DNA from: Sediminitomix flava
GTDB taxonomy: Bacteria > Bacteroidota > Bacteroidia > Cytophagales > Flammeovirgaceae
DNA: 53,286 nucleotides
Reading direction: 5' to 3'
Assembly: GCF_003149185.1 (NCBI RefSeq)
Contig: NZ_QGDO01000012.1
Span: 1 to 53,286 of the forward strand
This document shows positions 9,135 to 20,700 of this stretch, piece after piece; the stretch's first letter is position 1; every line of letters begins with the position of its first letter. A program made the translations under genes and the position numbers. The notes beneath the pieces are model-generated. The model was not told where the DNA came from. It worked only from the letters and a program-made list of their open reading frames with translations, and made no database searches.

Positions 9135-10706
9135 ATGAAAAAGATATTATATACATTTACTCATATGTTATTGGGGTTGTTTACCTTAATAGCATGTACG
9201 AATCCAGTCGAGGATATTAATTTGGCATTAAGTTCTAACCTTTTTAGTCAAACAATTGTCATTCAAGCAGTAGATGCTTCTGGTCAAGAAAACTTGCTAG
9301 GTTCTAATACGCTAGAGGTTGAAGTACTTGATCCAAATGATTATATCTACAATCAGTTAGGAGAGAAGGATTTCTCAATGGAGGCAGGCTTCTTGACGCT
9401 TTTTGTAGACCCTAATGTTGACATGGAAGAAATTAACTTCAAAGTAAAGATTAGTGGGGAGAACTATTTGACAACTATTGTTCCTGTTCAGGTTACTTCA
9501 GGACAAACAATGAAGAGCGTCAAAGTGAACATTGTGAATATTGACCCCGCTAAGACGGCTGAGGGAGTCAGCGTAGAAATAGGAGATTATTCTTTGAGTA
9601 ATAGTATTACAACTGAGGAGATTTCTGTAAAGGCAGAAAGCGACGATACTTCAAGTGATGCTGCTACAACAGTAAGCATACCTTCAGGAACAACTTTCAG
9701 AGACAAAGATGGACAATCTATTCAAGGTGGTACAGTTCAAGCACAAGTGGTAAACTTTGATACTACTGACCCTGAAGCTTTAGCAATGTTCCCTGGAAAC
9801 CTTAAGGCTGTAGATATAAAAAATGAAGATGGAAGTGAAGAAGAAGCTGTTCTATATTCAGCAGGCTTTACTTCTATTGATATGTTTGTAGGCGGAACTG
9901 AAGTAAAAGAGTTTACTAAAGATATTGATGTTACAATTTCTATTGATGAAAGTGTAGTGAGCCCAAATACAGGAATGCCTTTTAAAGTGGGCGATGAAAT
10001 TCCTGTATGGACATCAGAAGAAGGTGAAGGATGGGAACGCCATGCAACAGGAACAGTTGAAAGTGTGGATGGTAAGCTTGCTGTAGTATTTAAAACAAAT
10101 CACTTATCATGGTATACTTTGGCTTATGCAAAGAGTTCTTGTAAGTATGGTTATGTAAAAATGGTCAATACAGGTGATGATGCACATAAAAAAGTATGGA
10201 TTTCAATACAAGATACACTAACAGGCGAGTATATAGTTGATGATATTGCAGCGATAGGTGCTAAAGGTTTGAGCTCTTTCGGATATGGAAGCACAACATG
10301 GAAAATAACTGTGTATAGTGGTCAAAATAAAAATACGGATGTATTATTCGAAAGCTTTGTTCCTGTAGCTTGCACTCCTGTTACTATAGATCTTACAGAA
10401 CAGATGAAAGAAGCTCATGAACCAGATGTGGTAATCGATGTAAAAGGTTACTGTGGTTCAACACTAATTGTTCCTTCTGGGCCATTGTTCATGCAAGATC
10501 CATCAAATGATAATGAGTGGAAATTGATGGGCTATGTAGAAAACGGAAAAATTGATCTGTATGGTGTTACTGTTGGCGAAACGTATACTTTTGGTGTAAT
10601 TATCAATGGTAGTATTAATGAGATGAATATTACATTGGATTCAAAAGAAATCATTTATGATGACTATGTAATTGACGACGAAGTTTGCAATGAACTCCCA
10701 ATTTAG
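9135..10706 (+). CDS. lipoprotein of unknown function
   Basis: A 523-residue lipoprotein: hydrophobic leader and lipobox LIAC (Cys21). The mature part looks all-beta. A segment at about residues 175-330 (SIPSGTTF..., then HLSWYTLAYA) resembles the fold seen at the end of GAIN/ZU5-like or dockerin-associated Bacteroidota surface proteins, but I cannot name it with confidence. It lies 13 bases behind the barrel gene at 8414 and ends at a strong terminator, so the pair is a two-gene unit. It sits between the two CHRD lipoproteins; whether the four proteins work together is open. Confidence 0.75.
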   Translation: MKKILYTFTHMLLGLFTLIACTNPVEDINLALSSNLFSQTIVIQAVDASGQENLLGSNTLEVEVLDPNDYIYNQLGEKDFSMEAGFLTLFVDPNVDMEEINFKVKISGENYLTTIVPVQVTSGQTMKSVKVNIVNIDPAKTAEGVSVEIGDYSLSNSITTEEISVKAESDDTSSDAATTVSIPSGTTFRDKDGQSIQGGTVQAQVVNFDTTDPEALAMFPGNLKAVDIKNEDGSEEEAVLYSAGFTSIDMFVGGTEVKEFTKDIDVTISIDESVVSPNTGMPFKVGDEIPVWTSEEGEGWERHATGTVESVDGKLAVVFKTNHLSWYTLAYAKSSCKYGYVKMVNTGDDAHKKVWISIQDTLTGEYIVDDIAAIGAKGLSSFGYGSTTWKITVYSGQNKNTDVLFESFVPVACTPVTIDLTEQMKEAHEPDVVIDVKGYCGSTLIVPSGPLFMQDPSNDNEWKLMGYVENGKIDLYGVTVGETYTFGVIINGSINEMNITLDSKEIIYDDYVIDDEVCNELPI

Positions 10707-10732
10707 CAGTCATATTTCTTAGTCAGAAAGAG

Positions 10733-10770
10733 AGGCACAAACAGGTTTTTACCCCCGTTTGTGCCTTTTA
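10733..10770. terminator. terminator between convergent genes
   Basis: Perfect 10-bp arms AGGCACAAAC (10733-10742) and GTTTGTGCCT (10757-10766) followed by a T-rich stretch. It separates the lipoprotein (+) from the second CHRD gene (-). Confidence 0.85.
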
Positions 10771-10790
10771 TATTTTAAGTTACTTATTTT

Positions 10791-12458
10791 TTACTCAAAA
10801 ATATTTTCATCATTTCGAACTGCTCGATTTTCATCGATTTGATCTCTTAGAAGACCATCAGCTTGTTCTACACTGTGAATATTGATGTAAGTATCATCTT
10901 CTTTGAGTTGGGTAGCAACTTCATCAGATAGTTCTTCAACTCCTGTCAGACTATTATTTTCATCAAAAGCATTGTCACCGCTTAAGAAATCGAAAATCAC
11001 ATCGCCTGTTGCTCCTGCTGCACCAGCATGAATGTGTGCCATCGTTAAGCTATCACTTTCAGCTAAGTCATTCACTGACATATCGAAATACAATTCATTA
11101 TCTTCTGTCAGTCGAACAATTGCTGTACCAGTTTCATCACGTCCTTCAATAGGTGGAACTTGATTAGCTGGAGATAAATCTAGATCTGCAGCAAGATCAA
11201 TTACTTCATCTACTTGTCCACGAAGCAATCCAGATTCTTGTTGAGTAGAATGAATATTTACATACAAGGCATCATCATTTCTGAGAGCATCAGCTTGTTC
11301 TTGAGTCAGCTGAACAATTTGGTTGATCGAATTAGAATCACCAAAAACAAGGTCTTCACCATCAGCTAAAGTGATAAATACATCCCCATTTTCTACCGGG
11401 TTTCCTGCATGAATATGTGCTACTGTAAGTTCATCACCTTCGGTAAGGTCATTTACTACAAGTGTATATACAAGTTGATTGTCACTTAAAAGGATAAGAG
11501 AAGCAGTACCAGACTCAGGTCTATCTGCTAAGCTAGGAACTTGTAAACGAGGAGAAAGTGCAACTTCCCATTCTCTTTCAATTTCAGGAATAAGAATTCT
11601 ACTTTCATCGATTTGTCCTCTTAATAGACCATCAGATTCATTTTGAGAGCTTACTAATACATAGCTTTCTCCAAGTTCAATGGTTTCAATAGCATCTTGG
11701 TCATTGACTTCAACACTTCCTTCTAAAGTTCCGTTTTCGAAGTTACCAACCAAATCAACGAGTACAGTACCATTCGCACCCGCCATTCCTTCGTGAATAT
11801 CAACTTTAGTGATCATATCAGATCTATCTAAATCTGGTACATTCACTAGGTAATAAAGGTTATTTTCGTTTGTGATACGAAGGGATGCAGTACCTGTTTC
11901 GGTTCTGCCAGTAACAGGAGGAACTACTTGATCTGTTGTGAGTTCAATGTCAGAAGCAAAGATAATTGTTTCATTCAATTGTCCTCTAAGAAGTCCGTTA
12001 GGGTTATTTTCAGATGCAATAAGAAGGTAAGCTTCTCCTAAAACAGCATCAGCTTGTACTTCTGTGAGTTGAATACTACCCATATAATCGTTTTGGGCAT
12101 TGAATTGCATACTGTTATCATTGACAATGACCACGATAGAATCACCATTCATAGTTGGATCGCCAATATTAATTTGTGCAGTAGTAAGACGGTCGCCGTT
12201 ATCTACAGCAGCATTAGCGAGTGTGTATTCTAATGTATTATCATCAAATAAGGTGAGGCGAGCTTGCCCGATAGCGGTACGGTTAGTAATTCCAGGAATT
12301 AAAAAGCGAGGAGATACGGCAATGTTCCATTCTTGGACAATACCTGGAGGTGTAGAACCTCCTCCATCTCCAACATCGGTTCTATCATCATCATCACAGG
12401 CAGAAGCAATGTACAAGAATGACAGTAAGACTGAAAGTCTTAGTATCCATCTTTTCAT
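10791..12458 (-). CDS. CHRD-domain lipoprotein with four repeats
   Basis: A 555-residue paralogue of the protein at 3124-5706. It has a lipobox ASAC (Cys21) and four CHRD repeats in A-B-A-B order. AHIHAG is kept in repeats 3 and 4, DIHEG in repeat 2 and AQINIG in repeat 1. Repeat ends read LLRGQ, except the last, which is LLRDQ. Unlike its paralogue it lacks the long acidic tail and ends soon after repeat 4. It should be anchored to a membrane by lipid. The shared repeat order suggests both genes arose from one duplicated A-B unit. Function unknown. Confidence 0.88.
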   Translation of the reverse strand: MKRWILRLSVLLSFLYIASACDDDDRTDVGDGGGSTPPGIVQEWNIAVSPRFLIPGITNRTAIGQARLTLFDDNTLEYTLANAAVDNGDRLTTAQINIGDPTMNGDSIVVIVNDNSMQFNAQNDYMGSIQLTEVQADAVLGEAYLLIASENNPNGLLRGQLNETIIFASDIELTTDQVVPPVTGRTETGTASLRITNENNLYYLVNVPDLDRSDMITKVDIHEGMAGANGTVLVDLVGNFENGTLEGSVEVNDQDAIETIELGESYVLVSSQNESDGLLRGQIDESRILIPEIEREWEVALSPRLQVPSLADRPESGTASLILLSDNQLVYTLVVNDLTEGDELTVAHIHAGNPVENGDVFITLADGEDLVFGDSNSINQIVQLTQEQADALRNDDALYVNIHSTQQESGLLRGQVDEVIDLAADLDLSPANQVPPIEGRDETGTAIVRLTEDNELYFDMSVNDLAESDSLTMAHIHAGAAGATGDVIFDFLSGDNAFDENNSLTGVEELSDEVATQLKEDDTYINIHSVEQADGLLRDQIDENRAVRNDENIFE

Positions 12459-12654
12459 AGTAAGTTAATTAGGGTTGATTTCGATCTTTGTTTTAGCTTT
12501 AGTAGTCTGTCTTCTCAGATAGGTTTTAGCCTTAAGAAATTAGATTACTTCTACCACGATACATCCTTAAGAAAGAAATAGTTGCTGCCCTTTATTAAAT
12601 TCTTACTATAATTTTAGCATCCATTTGAATTGTCCATTTAAGGTCTAAAGAGTC

Positions 12655-14550
12655 TTATCCAGCTTTTTGTTGAAAGTACTGACTCGGGGTAGCTCCAACT
12701 AGTTTTTTGAATGCTCGATTGAAAGCCGTCTTAGAGTTAAATCCAACATTATAAGCATGTGCTAAGAAGGTAAACTCTTGTTTTGTGTCTTTTGAAACTT
12801 CTTCAATGAATGCATCAATTCGGTATTGATTAATAAAGTCATGAAAGTTTTTCTGAAAGCCATCATTGATCACTCTTGAGAGGTCATTTGTACTACAGTT
12901 CATGTCTTTGGCAAGGTCAGTGAGATTCAAACGAGGGTTTTTGTACAAGGTTTTATCCGTCATCTGAATTTCTAATAATTTCTTGAGTTGTAAGTCGATT
13001 TCAGAAAGAATAGCATCTCCTTTTTTACTTTCTACAGAACTTGATAGAGACTTATTGGAAAGGTTCAGATGAACTTCTGGAATGTATAAAATCTCAGCTT
13101 GATTCATTGCATAATACCCCATGACAAAAGACACAAATGCAATAGTAAGCCATAGCGTATCTATTAAAAATTCTTTGATGTGTAGTGCTTCGTAGGATAA
13201 CAAGTAGGCGATCCCAACTGAAAAATATAAAACTGTCCAAATAATTAAGCAAACAACATAAACATTCATGATACCTGAGAGGTAGTTTAGTTTATGTTCC
13301 TCAGAAAGATAATCGTAGCTCTTTTCAGATTGTTTGGCGAGTATTTTTTTGCTTGCATACCAATAGTAGAAATTAAAAATAAGCCCTATACCTCCCGAAA
13401 AAGTGAAAAGTATGTCTAAATCTTTATTCATCACATAAAGAATAAGGTCTGAATTACTCATAGACCAAAGTGGTATGTAGCAGATCAGTTGAATACAGAA
13501 TGGAATGAAATGTAAGCCTGTCTTTTGCCACGTTTTTTCTTTAAAACTAAGTTTGTAAATGTAAGTGTAGAAAAGAGGACCGTATAGGAAAAGAATAAAT
13601 TCGGGTACTAAATATAGCTTTGGAAAAACTTGAAAGATATCTCTGTAAAACATTGCAACTCGAGCAATGAGTACTAAAGAAATACTTAGGATTAGGAGTG
13701 CAAGGTATTTATTGGCAGATCGGTTATTATTCTGAATACCAAAAATAGAGATGATAAGCATTAAGCCTTGGAAGGAACTAAGCAATAACAACAGCATATA
13801 TGGAGTCATAGTTTTTCCTGAGAGGTCTTCCCATGAACTGATCTTAATTTCATGTCTCCAATCATCTTTGGTCACATCAAACTTTCGATTACTGATTGCG
13901 CGTCCATTTTCTCTACCTTCTACCGAATCCCATGAACCTCTAGTAATTTTGAAATCAAATTTCTCAACACCAAAAGGCAGTTTGAGATAGTAATGTCCGT
14001 CATCGTCTCTATTGAATTTATATTCGGGGTTGTGTGTACTCCAATTGTTAAAATCGGCAGCTAAAAAAAGTGAAGCATCGAAGGGGGTTTCTTCAGGAAT
14101 ATCGGTAATGACAATAAGGACGTGTTTTCCAATTTCTCGGACTTGGTCTTGCCAAGATTGAATTTCAATATCTATGGGGCTTGTATAATAGGGTTCGTAA
14201 AATCTGTTTGGACGAATATCTCCGATGGTATTTCCTTCAACATTTTTCCAATCACCTCTAGTAAACTTGTATTGGAAAGGCTGATCAGTTTTGGGGATTT
14301 CTATATAATATTGACCGTTTTCATCCTTCTGAAGTTGGTATTTTTCGTCTTGTGTCAGCCAATTATTTAGAGAGCTAACAAGGTAAATTTGACTGCTGTC
14401 AGGTGTGGACTCGGGGATACTTGTGAGCTGAAAACGAATGGTTTCATATTGGGCATAGGCTAGATTATGAGATAAAATCTCACAAAAAAGAATGCAAAAA
14501 ATGCCTATCCATTTGAATTGGTTTTTTAGAGCTAAGTTTTTCATTTTCAA
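12655..14550 (-). CDS. membrane-spanning AraC-family regulator with two CBM20-like domains
   Basis: A 631-residue fusion. Residues 1-34 form a signal peptide (ending AYAQ). Two CBM20-like beta-sandwiches follow, about 36-133 and 143-240; each has NNW (W64, W170), TRGxWxxVEG (W101/E105, W207/E211) and an NR pair (115-116, 221-222). Seven hydrophobic helices lie at about 249-272, 281-301, 312-334, 344-363, 380-399, 423-451 and 461-484. The C-terminus (530-628) is an AraC HTH. Signal peptide out plus seven helices puts the HTH in the cytoplasm. It is next to the giant amylase, in the same direction, but a terminator separates them. Inferred role: senses starch or oligosaccharide and controls the amylase. 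The domains might bind something else. Confidence 0.85.
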   Translation of the reverse strand: MKMKNLALKNQFKWIGIFCILFCEILSHNLAYAQYETIRFQLTSIPESTPDSSQIYLVSSLNNWLTQDEKYQLQKDENGQYYIEIPKTDQPFQYKFTRGDWKNVEGNTIGDIRPNRFYEPYYTSPIDIEIQSWQDQVREIGKHVLIVITDIPEETPFDASLFLAADFNNWSTHNPEYKFNRDDDGHYYLKLPFGVEKFDFKITRGSWDSVEGRENGRAISNRKFDVTKDDWRHEIKISSWEDLSGKTMTPYMLLLLLSSFQGLMLIISIFGIQNNNRSANKYLALLILSISLVLIARVAMFYRDIFQVFPKLYLVPEFILFLYGPLFYTYIYKLSFKEKTWQKTGLHFIPFCIQLICYIPLWSMSNSDLILYVMNKDLDILFTFSGGIGLIFNFYYWYASKKILAKQSEKSYDYLSEEHKLNYLSGIMNVYVVCLIIWTVLYFSVGIAYLLSYEALHIKEFLIDTLWLTIAFVSFVMGYYAMNQAEILYIPEVHLNLSNKSLSSSVESKKGDAILSEIDLQLKKLLEIQMTDKTLYKNPRLNLTDLAKDMNCSTNDLSRVINDGFQKNFHDFINQYRIDAFIEEVSKDTKQEFTFLAHAYNVGFNSKTAFNRAFKKLVGATPSQYFQQKAG

Positions 14551-14702
14551 GTATGATAGTCGTAAAAAGGTATTCTGAGCTTGCGATATCGCGTGAGTGT
14601 AGTACCAGTATTGTAAAGTCTAGCCTTAATTTAAAACCAATTATGAATAAGTCCATATTTTTATTGTACTTTTTACACATTTAGTGTTTCGGGTAAGCAC
14701 AA

Positions 14703-14734
14703 AAAAAGACCTTATGCATAAGCATAAGGTCTTT
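14703..14734 (-). terminator. amylase gene terminator
   Basis: Perfect 13-bp arms AAAGACCTTATGC / GCATAAGGTCTTT with a 4-base loop (14705-14717, 14722-14734); read on the minus strand it ends in seven T. It should stop the amylase transcript before the AraC-type gene. Confidence 0.9.
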
Positions 14735-14768
14735 AGAATATTACAAACTATAAGTGGTATAAAAATAT

Positions 14769-17700
14769 TTATTGTTTCAATAAACGAAGTACTTCACGTT
14801 TTGAGCCCATCGCTACTTCTACAAAATACCAACCGTCTAATAGACCTTGAACATCAACATTCAGCTTCTGTTCGCCAAGTCCAATTGGTTTGTATTTGAT
14901 ACTCTTTACAAGCTGTCCGTACATATTGTACACTTGAATATTAACAGGACTTCTTTCATCTAAAGTCATTTTCAAGGTAGCATTTGAACTTGCTTGCGTA
15001 GGGTAGATAGATGCAGAAATGATATTATTAGACTCTGAAATACTTGTCAGTCTAGATGCAGACTCTGGATTAGAGCTGTACCATTGTCCACCTTTGTACC
15101 AACCTTCGCCACTTCTTGAAAGATCACCTGTTTGTGAACCTCCGTTATTGTGGAAAAGTAAGTTAGCTGAAGTAGCTCCTTCAATGGTGTATACATACCA
15201 ATCGTTTCCTTCGGCTGTCATTAATTCTCCTGGCCAATTAGATGATGCTCCGTTTGAAGTTCCCCAATAATGGATTCTCGTTGCACTTCCCCATGAGCTT
15301 TTGAAGTGAATTTTTAACCCTGTCGGATCTTCAGGTTTTGTATCGTACCACTGCCCATTTCTGTACCAGCCGTCTTTGTCTCTTGTCAAGTCTGGAGATT
15401 TGTTTCCAGCATTGTCGTGGAACAATAGATTCGTTGAAGTCACATTGCTAGGGAAAGTAAATGCATACCAACCGTCAGCTTCCAATGTCATAGAAACACC
15501 TGGCCAAGAAGTAGCTGTAATACTTCCTACAGGTTGAGCATTCCAGTAGTGAATCAGTGCATTGTTATAACCTTGCGTGTAGACCGTGAATCCACCAGTT
15601 ACTTCATTTACAGTAAAGCTTTCGCTCACAATTGCAGATGTATTTCCTGCATCGTCTACAGCATACGCTTTTACTACAGTCACTCCAATCGTTGAAACGG
15701 TAAAGCTTGTAGTATTTTGAACTGAAGTTGAAGAAGTTGTTGGATCAGTACCATCCAATGTATAGTAAATAGTTGGACTAGTGTCTCTGTCATCAGAAGA
15801 AGAAATACTTACGCTTACTTCCCCATCGAATGTTCCACCATTCGGGCTGATGCTTACTGAAGGAGATGTTATATCTGGACCTAAATCTAGAGGAACCCAA
15901 GTACCATTATCATATCCTTTTCCTTCGTTTCCGCAAGTGGTAAGGTCTGCTGTTTGTCCACTTCCCGAATTCGTGAAAATTACGTTTGAACAAACACCGC
16001 CTGTTACTTCATATTTCATCCAGCCTGTTCCAATTTCTGAAGCATCTACCATGCTTACACCTGGCCAAGCCACAGGATTTGCTTCTGTGATCGTACCATT
16101 TTCATTTTGTACATCCCAATAATATACATGACTGTAACCTTTTGCATAGATTGTGAATGTTTGAAGTGCTTCGAAAGTATAAGTACCTGTTTCGATTTCT
16201 GATGCTCCTTCGCTGTTGTAAGCTATTGCTTTGATTGTAACAGTTTCACCAGCAGTACCACTTACAGGAATCACTCCAGTATATGGAAGACTTTGATCTG
16301 ATGGCGTCGATCCATCTAGTGTATAATAGATTACACCTGACTGAGTAGCAGAGAGTGCAACATTTCCAGAACCACTAGGGTAATTGGCACTTGCAGGGGA
16401 AATCGTCACTGTTGGTACTTGAGGGCCAGGACAATCACCAGGACAAGAGTCTGTCCAGCTTCCATCTCGGAACCAACCCGATTGCGTTCTTGAGTAGTCA
16501 TCAGATTGTGCGCCACCATTGTCATTGAAGACGATTCCTACAGAAAGAGCAGTTATTGAAGCATGATACCAGCCATTTCCTGCATCAGTCATCTGAACAC
16601 CAGGCCAAACAGTGTCATCTGTTACACCTACAGGAGTCGCATCGAAGTAATGGATATAAGCACTACCCCAATCGCTTGGTTTGTAGAAGTAAATATCCAT
16701 CGGATCAATCTGACCAACGCTGTATTTTTTAGAGGCATAAGTTGTTTCTCCATTCGCATTTTCTGCCACAACTCTTACTGTTGCAGAGCTTGTCAATTCG
16801 AAAGATGAAGAATAAACTGTCCAATTTTTATAATCAGCTTGACTTAAGTTGTCATCAGTCGTGTAGTAGATTGCAGGATCCGGATCGTTTTTATCTGTAG
16901 CAGAAATAGAAACTGTGATCGAATTCTCATCATACTGAGTATCTGGTGAAATGCTTACAACAGGACGAGCAACGAAAACGTAATTTTTATTGTAAAGTAA
17001 AACGATTCCTTCGCTGTCTGCAGTGAAAGATACACTACCATTTGTGACTACTTGTTCTGCATTTGTATAATGATCTACAATGGTATCTCCTTCAGAATAA
17101 TAATTTGATACATCGAATGATACCGTTCCTTGTGCTCCGATAGCTACAATTACACGGTCAGCAAATCCTTTTTCTTGGTTTTCATAATCTCTGACAAAAG
17201 TATAAGGAGAATCACTGATTTTTTGGTGAGAACCAGCACCTACGGCAGGGTGATCTCTACGGAAGGTACCTAGCTTTTTCCAAACTTCATGTTGTGCTTG
17301 GTTGAAAGCTCCCCAGTTCATATCAGAACGTGTATTTTGCTCCTCATCAGCCCAATTTCCTTCTGGTCTTCCCGACTCATCTCCGTAGAAAATCTGAATA
17401 CCGCCTGGCAATAGCAAGAAGCCAGGAGCAGCAGCTTGCAATGAACCTCTATTGAATAAAGGCGGAACATCATGCGAAGAAAGATAGCTTAGTGAGTTCC
17501 AAGTTGGATCGTCATTGATCGTAGCATATTCAGAGAATAGTGATTCCAAATCATTTGCTTGACGCGAAGAAACCCTTGCATCATTTTTCAAACCGAAGTT
17601 GATAACAGAGTTGAAATCTCCATCGGTATGATATTCAGATTTGTTTTTACCATGTCCCCAAACTTCAGCAGTCATCCAGAATTCTAGATCATCTAGTGCT

Positions 17701-20700
17701 TTTTCTGGGTTTTCAGCTTTCCAATCTTTCAAGGCTGAAATGGCATATTGTTTCAGTCTTGCCCAACGTTCCATCTCAACGTGTTTTGCTGTATCGATAC
17801 GGAAACCATCAATACCAAATTTTCTTACCCAATCTGTCAGCCAGAAAATCATGTAGTTAGAAACTACTCTTGGAAGACCCGTTGTATTGAAGAAATTATC
17901 TAGTTCTGCTGTTTTCTGAGAAAGTGTTCCTTCTGCAGTCCATTTGTTGATAAGAATTGGAGGGATACCTACGGTTGAAACATCTTCAGTTTTCAAGTCT
18001 GGAAGGAAACCTACACAGTTTTCAATTCCTCCACCAGAAGAACAACCATCGTAACCTTCAATATCTGGGTGACGCATCCAATCTGTTCCCCAATAGTTGC
18101 TTAGCCAAGTTCCGCCACTAGTATAGTCTACAAAGTTCTCATGGTAAGAATGCCAAGATTCACTTCCCGAAGGACTCCATGATCTCCATGAAGGATCAAC
18201 TGAACCGTAGTTATATTCTTCCATATCGTGCATAGTAGCGTAACCTGTGTGGTTCATGACTACATCCATCACGATACGAATGCCTCTAGAGTGAGCTTCG
18301 TCTACAAACTCCATAAGGTCAGCTTCAGTCCCCATGTTTTTATCAATTTCTGACCAGTCTAAGGCATAATATCCGTGGTATCCGTAGTGTCTGAATGAAC
18401 CGTCAGAACTACCACCTACCCATCCGTGCATTTGCTCAATAGGCGCTGTAATCCAAATTGCATTGATACCGATAGACTCAAAATAACCTTCACGAAGTTT
18501 TGCAGTGATACCTTTCAAGTCTCCACCGTGGAATTCCCCCGCAGAAGAATCATCTGTGTAATCATTTCCATTTCCATCAGTTCCTCTTCCGTAGCTACGG
18601 TTGTTACTTGGGTCACCATCATTGAAACGGTCAGTCATCATGAAATAAACAGAAGCGTTATCCCAAGTAAATATGTCATTTGTAGGAGGAGTAATGATGA
18701 TGTCATCGTCATTTTTGGTGTAGATATTAGTTACTACTGAAGACTGATTATCCGTATCACAAATGGTTATAGCTTTAATAGTAGTCGTTTCAGTAAGCGT
18801 GATCGCTCCTGTGTATGCTATACTACTTGCTGAAGGCGTACTTCCATCAGTTGTGTAATACACTTGACATCCTGAAGTATTCGATAGACTTACAGTGATC
18901 GAATTGTCAAACGCTTGACCAGCTAAAGAGAAGATCGGAGCATCTGCTGTAGGATTCGTTTCTTGTTTGGTATATGTCGCAGTGAAAGTATCTGAGTTAT
19001 TTCCGTCTTTGAAAGCTTTCGCTTTTAGTGTCGTAGTTTCAGAGAACGTTAGCGTACTGCTATATACACTTGAAGATTCAGTAGGTTCAGAATTATCAGT
19101 TGTGTAATAAATTGTAGCACCGCTTGTGGCAGTCAGACTTACTGCTATTGAACTTTCAAAAGTGGTAGAAGCTTGAGACGCATTCAATTCTATCGTTTCT
19201 TCTACAGGACAATCAGAAGTACAGTTCGGTGTTACAGTTCCACCATCGTACCAAGCGGTTCCTGTGATTACGATATCGTCGTCTTGATTTCCATTATTAT
19301 CGTGGAATACAAAGTTTGAAGCATTTGCTCCTGGCAATTCTAAATAATACCAAGTACTCGTTCCTGCTACAGCTTGAAGTTGTACACCTGGCCAAGTGGT
19401 ATCATCCACAGAACTTGCTGGAGTCGCTTCCCAATGGTGCGCATATACCGCAGACCAATTTGCTGGCTTTTTCACATAGACAGTCATTACTGGAGCAGAT
19501 TCTCCGATGTAATATGTCTTTTCAATCGTACCTTCTTTTCCTTGGCTATCTACAGAAAGCGCTTTTACGGTAGTGGTAGTACTTAATGTAAATGCTCCAG
19601 TGTATTGAGTAGAGGAAGTTGAAGGTTCTGTTCCATCTAAGGTGTAATAGATTGGAAGATTAGAATCGGTATCGTCACTAACTGAAAGCGAAACTGAGAT
19701 TGGGTCAGCAGATTCTAAAACATTTGGAGCAATAGTAAGAACGGGAGCATTGTTTACGCCTGTTCCTTTGTCCCAAATAGCGTAGTTTACACCACTTGCT
19801 TGCAATACCCAACCACTGCCTGAAGGAGACCATCCTGTTCCTCCGATCTTTACAGCTAGTTTATTGTCGATGATTGCAGCATATCCGCTACCGTCAGACT
19901 GTTGGATTGATAAAGAGCTATTGTTGAAAATTCCGTTTGCTTTACGCAAAGCAATCATTTCAGCAATCTCGTCGTAGATTCCGTAATCGAAAAGGTGTGA
20001 GTAGAAAACCATTGGGTTTCCTGGGTGTGTAAGAATGTAGGCATATCCTTGAAGAATCTGAGTATTTGAAGTTGGATCATTCGGGAATTGAGTTCCGCCA
20101 TGATCAGCTTGACGTACAGGTTCTGTATCGTGATTTTCTAGGAACGTTACCGAGTTTTGAGGCCAAACACCTGCTACACCTGGCATTTTACCGCCATTGT
20201 TCAATGCGCCATAATTTCCACCAACAGCAGAATGTAATGTAAATTTTAATGGGAAGTCAAATGCTGTAGAAGTTGCTTGAGCACCGTCCATCCAATCTAC
20301 GATGGTTTGTGTATTGTCATTCCAGTTTTCACCAATAGAAATGAATGGAGAAGTTGCATTGTTGTATTCTGCAAAATAACCAGCAGCAAAACCATGTACG
20401 AAGTCATATCTCCAACCTGCGTACCCAACATCGCTGATTAACCAATTCATCCAGTCTTTAATCGCTTGACGAGTTGCTGCATCATTGTGGTTAAGGTCAC
20501 GAGCAGCTTCGTAAGGAGTACCTGTGTCAAAATCTCCACAGCCTTGTCCTGGGAATTGTTGATTTACTTCATCGTCAGAAGTAATCGAGTTACAGTCTAA
20601 AGCAGGTTCACAGAAATCTGCCCAAGAAGTACAACCAACACGGTGATTGATCACGATATCAGCCAATACTTTAATATTTTCTTGGTTGAGGTTCGAGATC

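Noticed and set aside
14583-14592. Palindrome GCGATATCGC upstream of the AraC-type regulator
   Set aside because: A single 10-bp palindrome in one place; no second copy near the amylase, so no reason to call it an operator.
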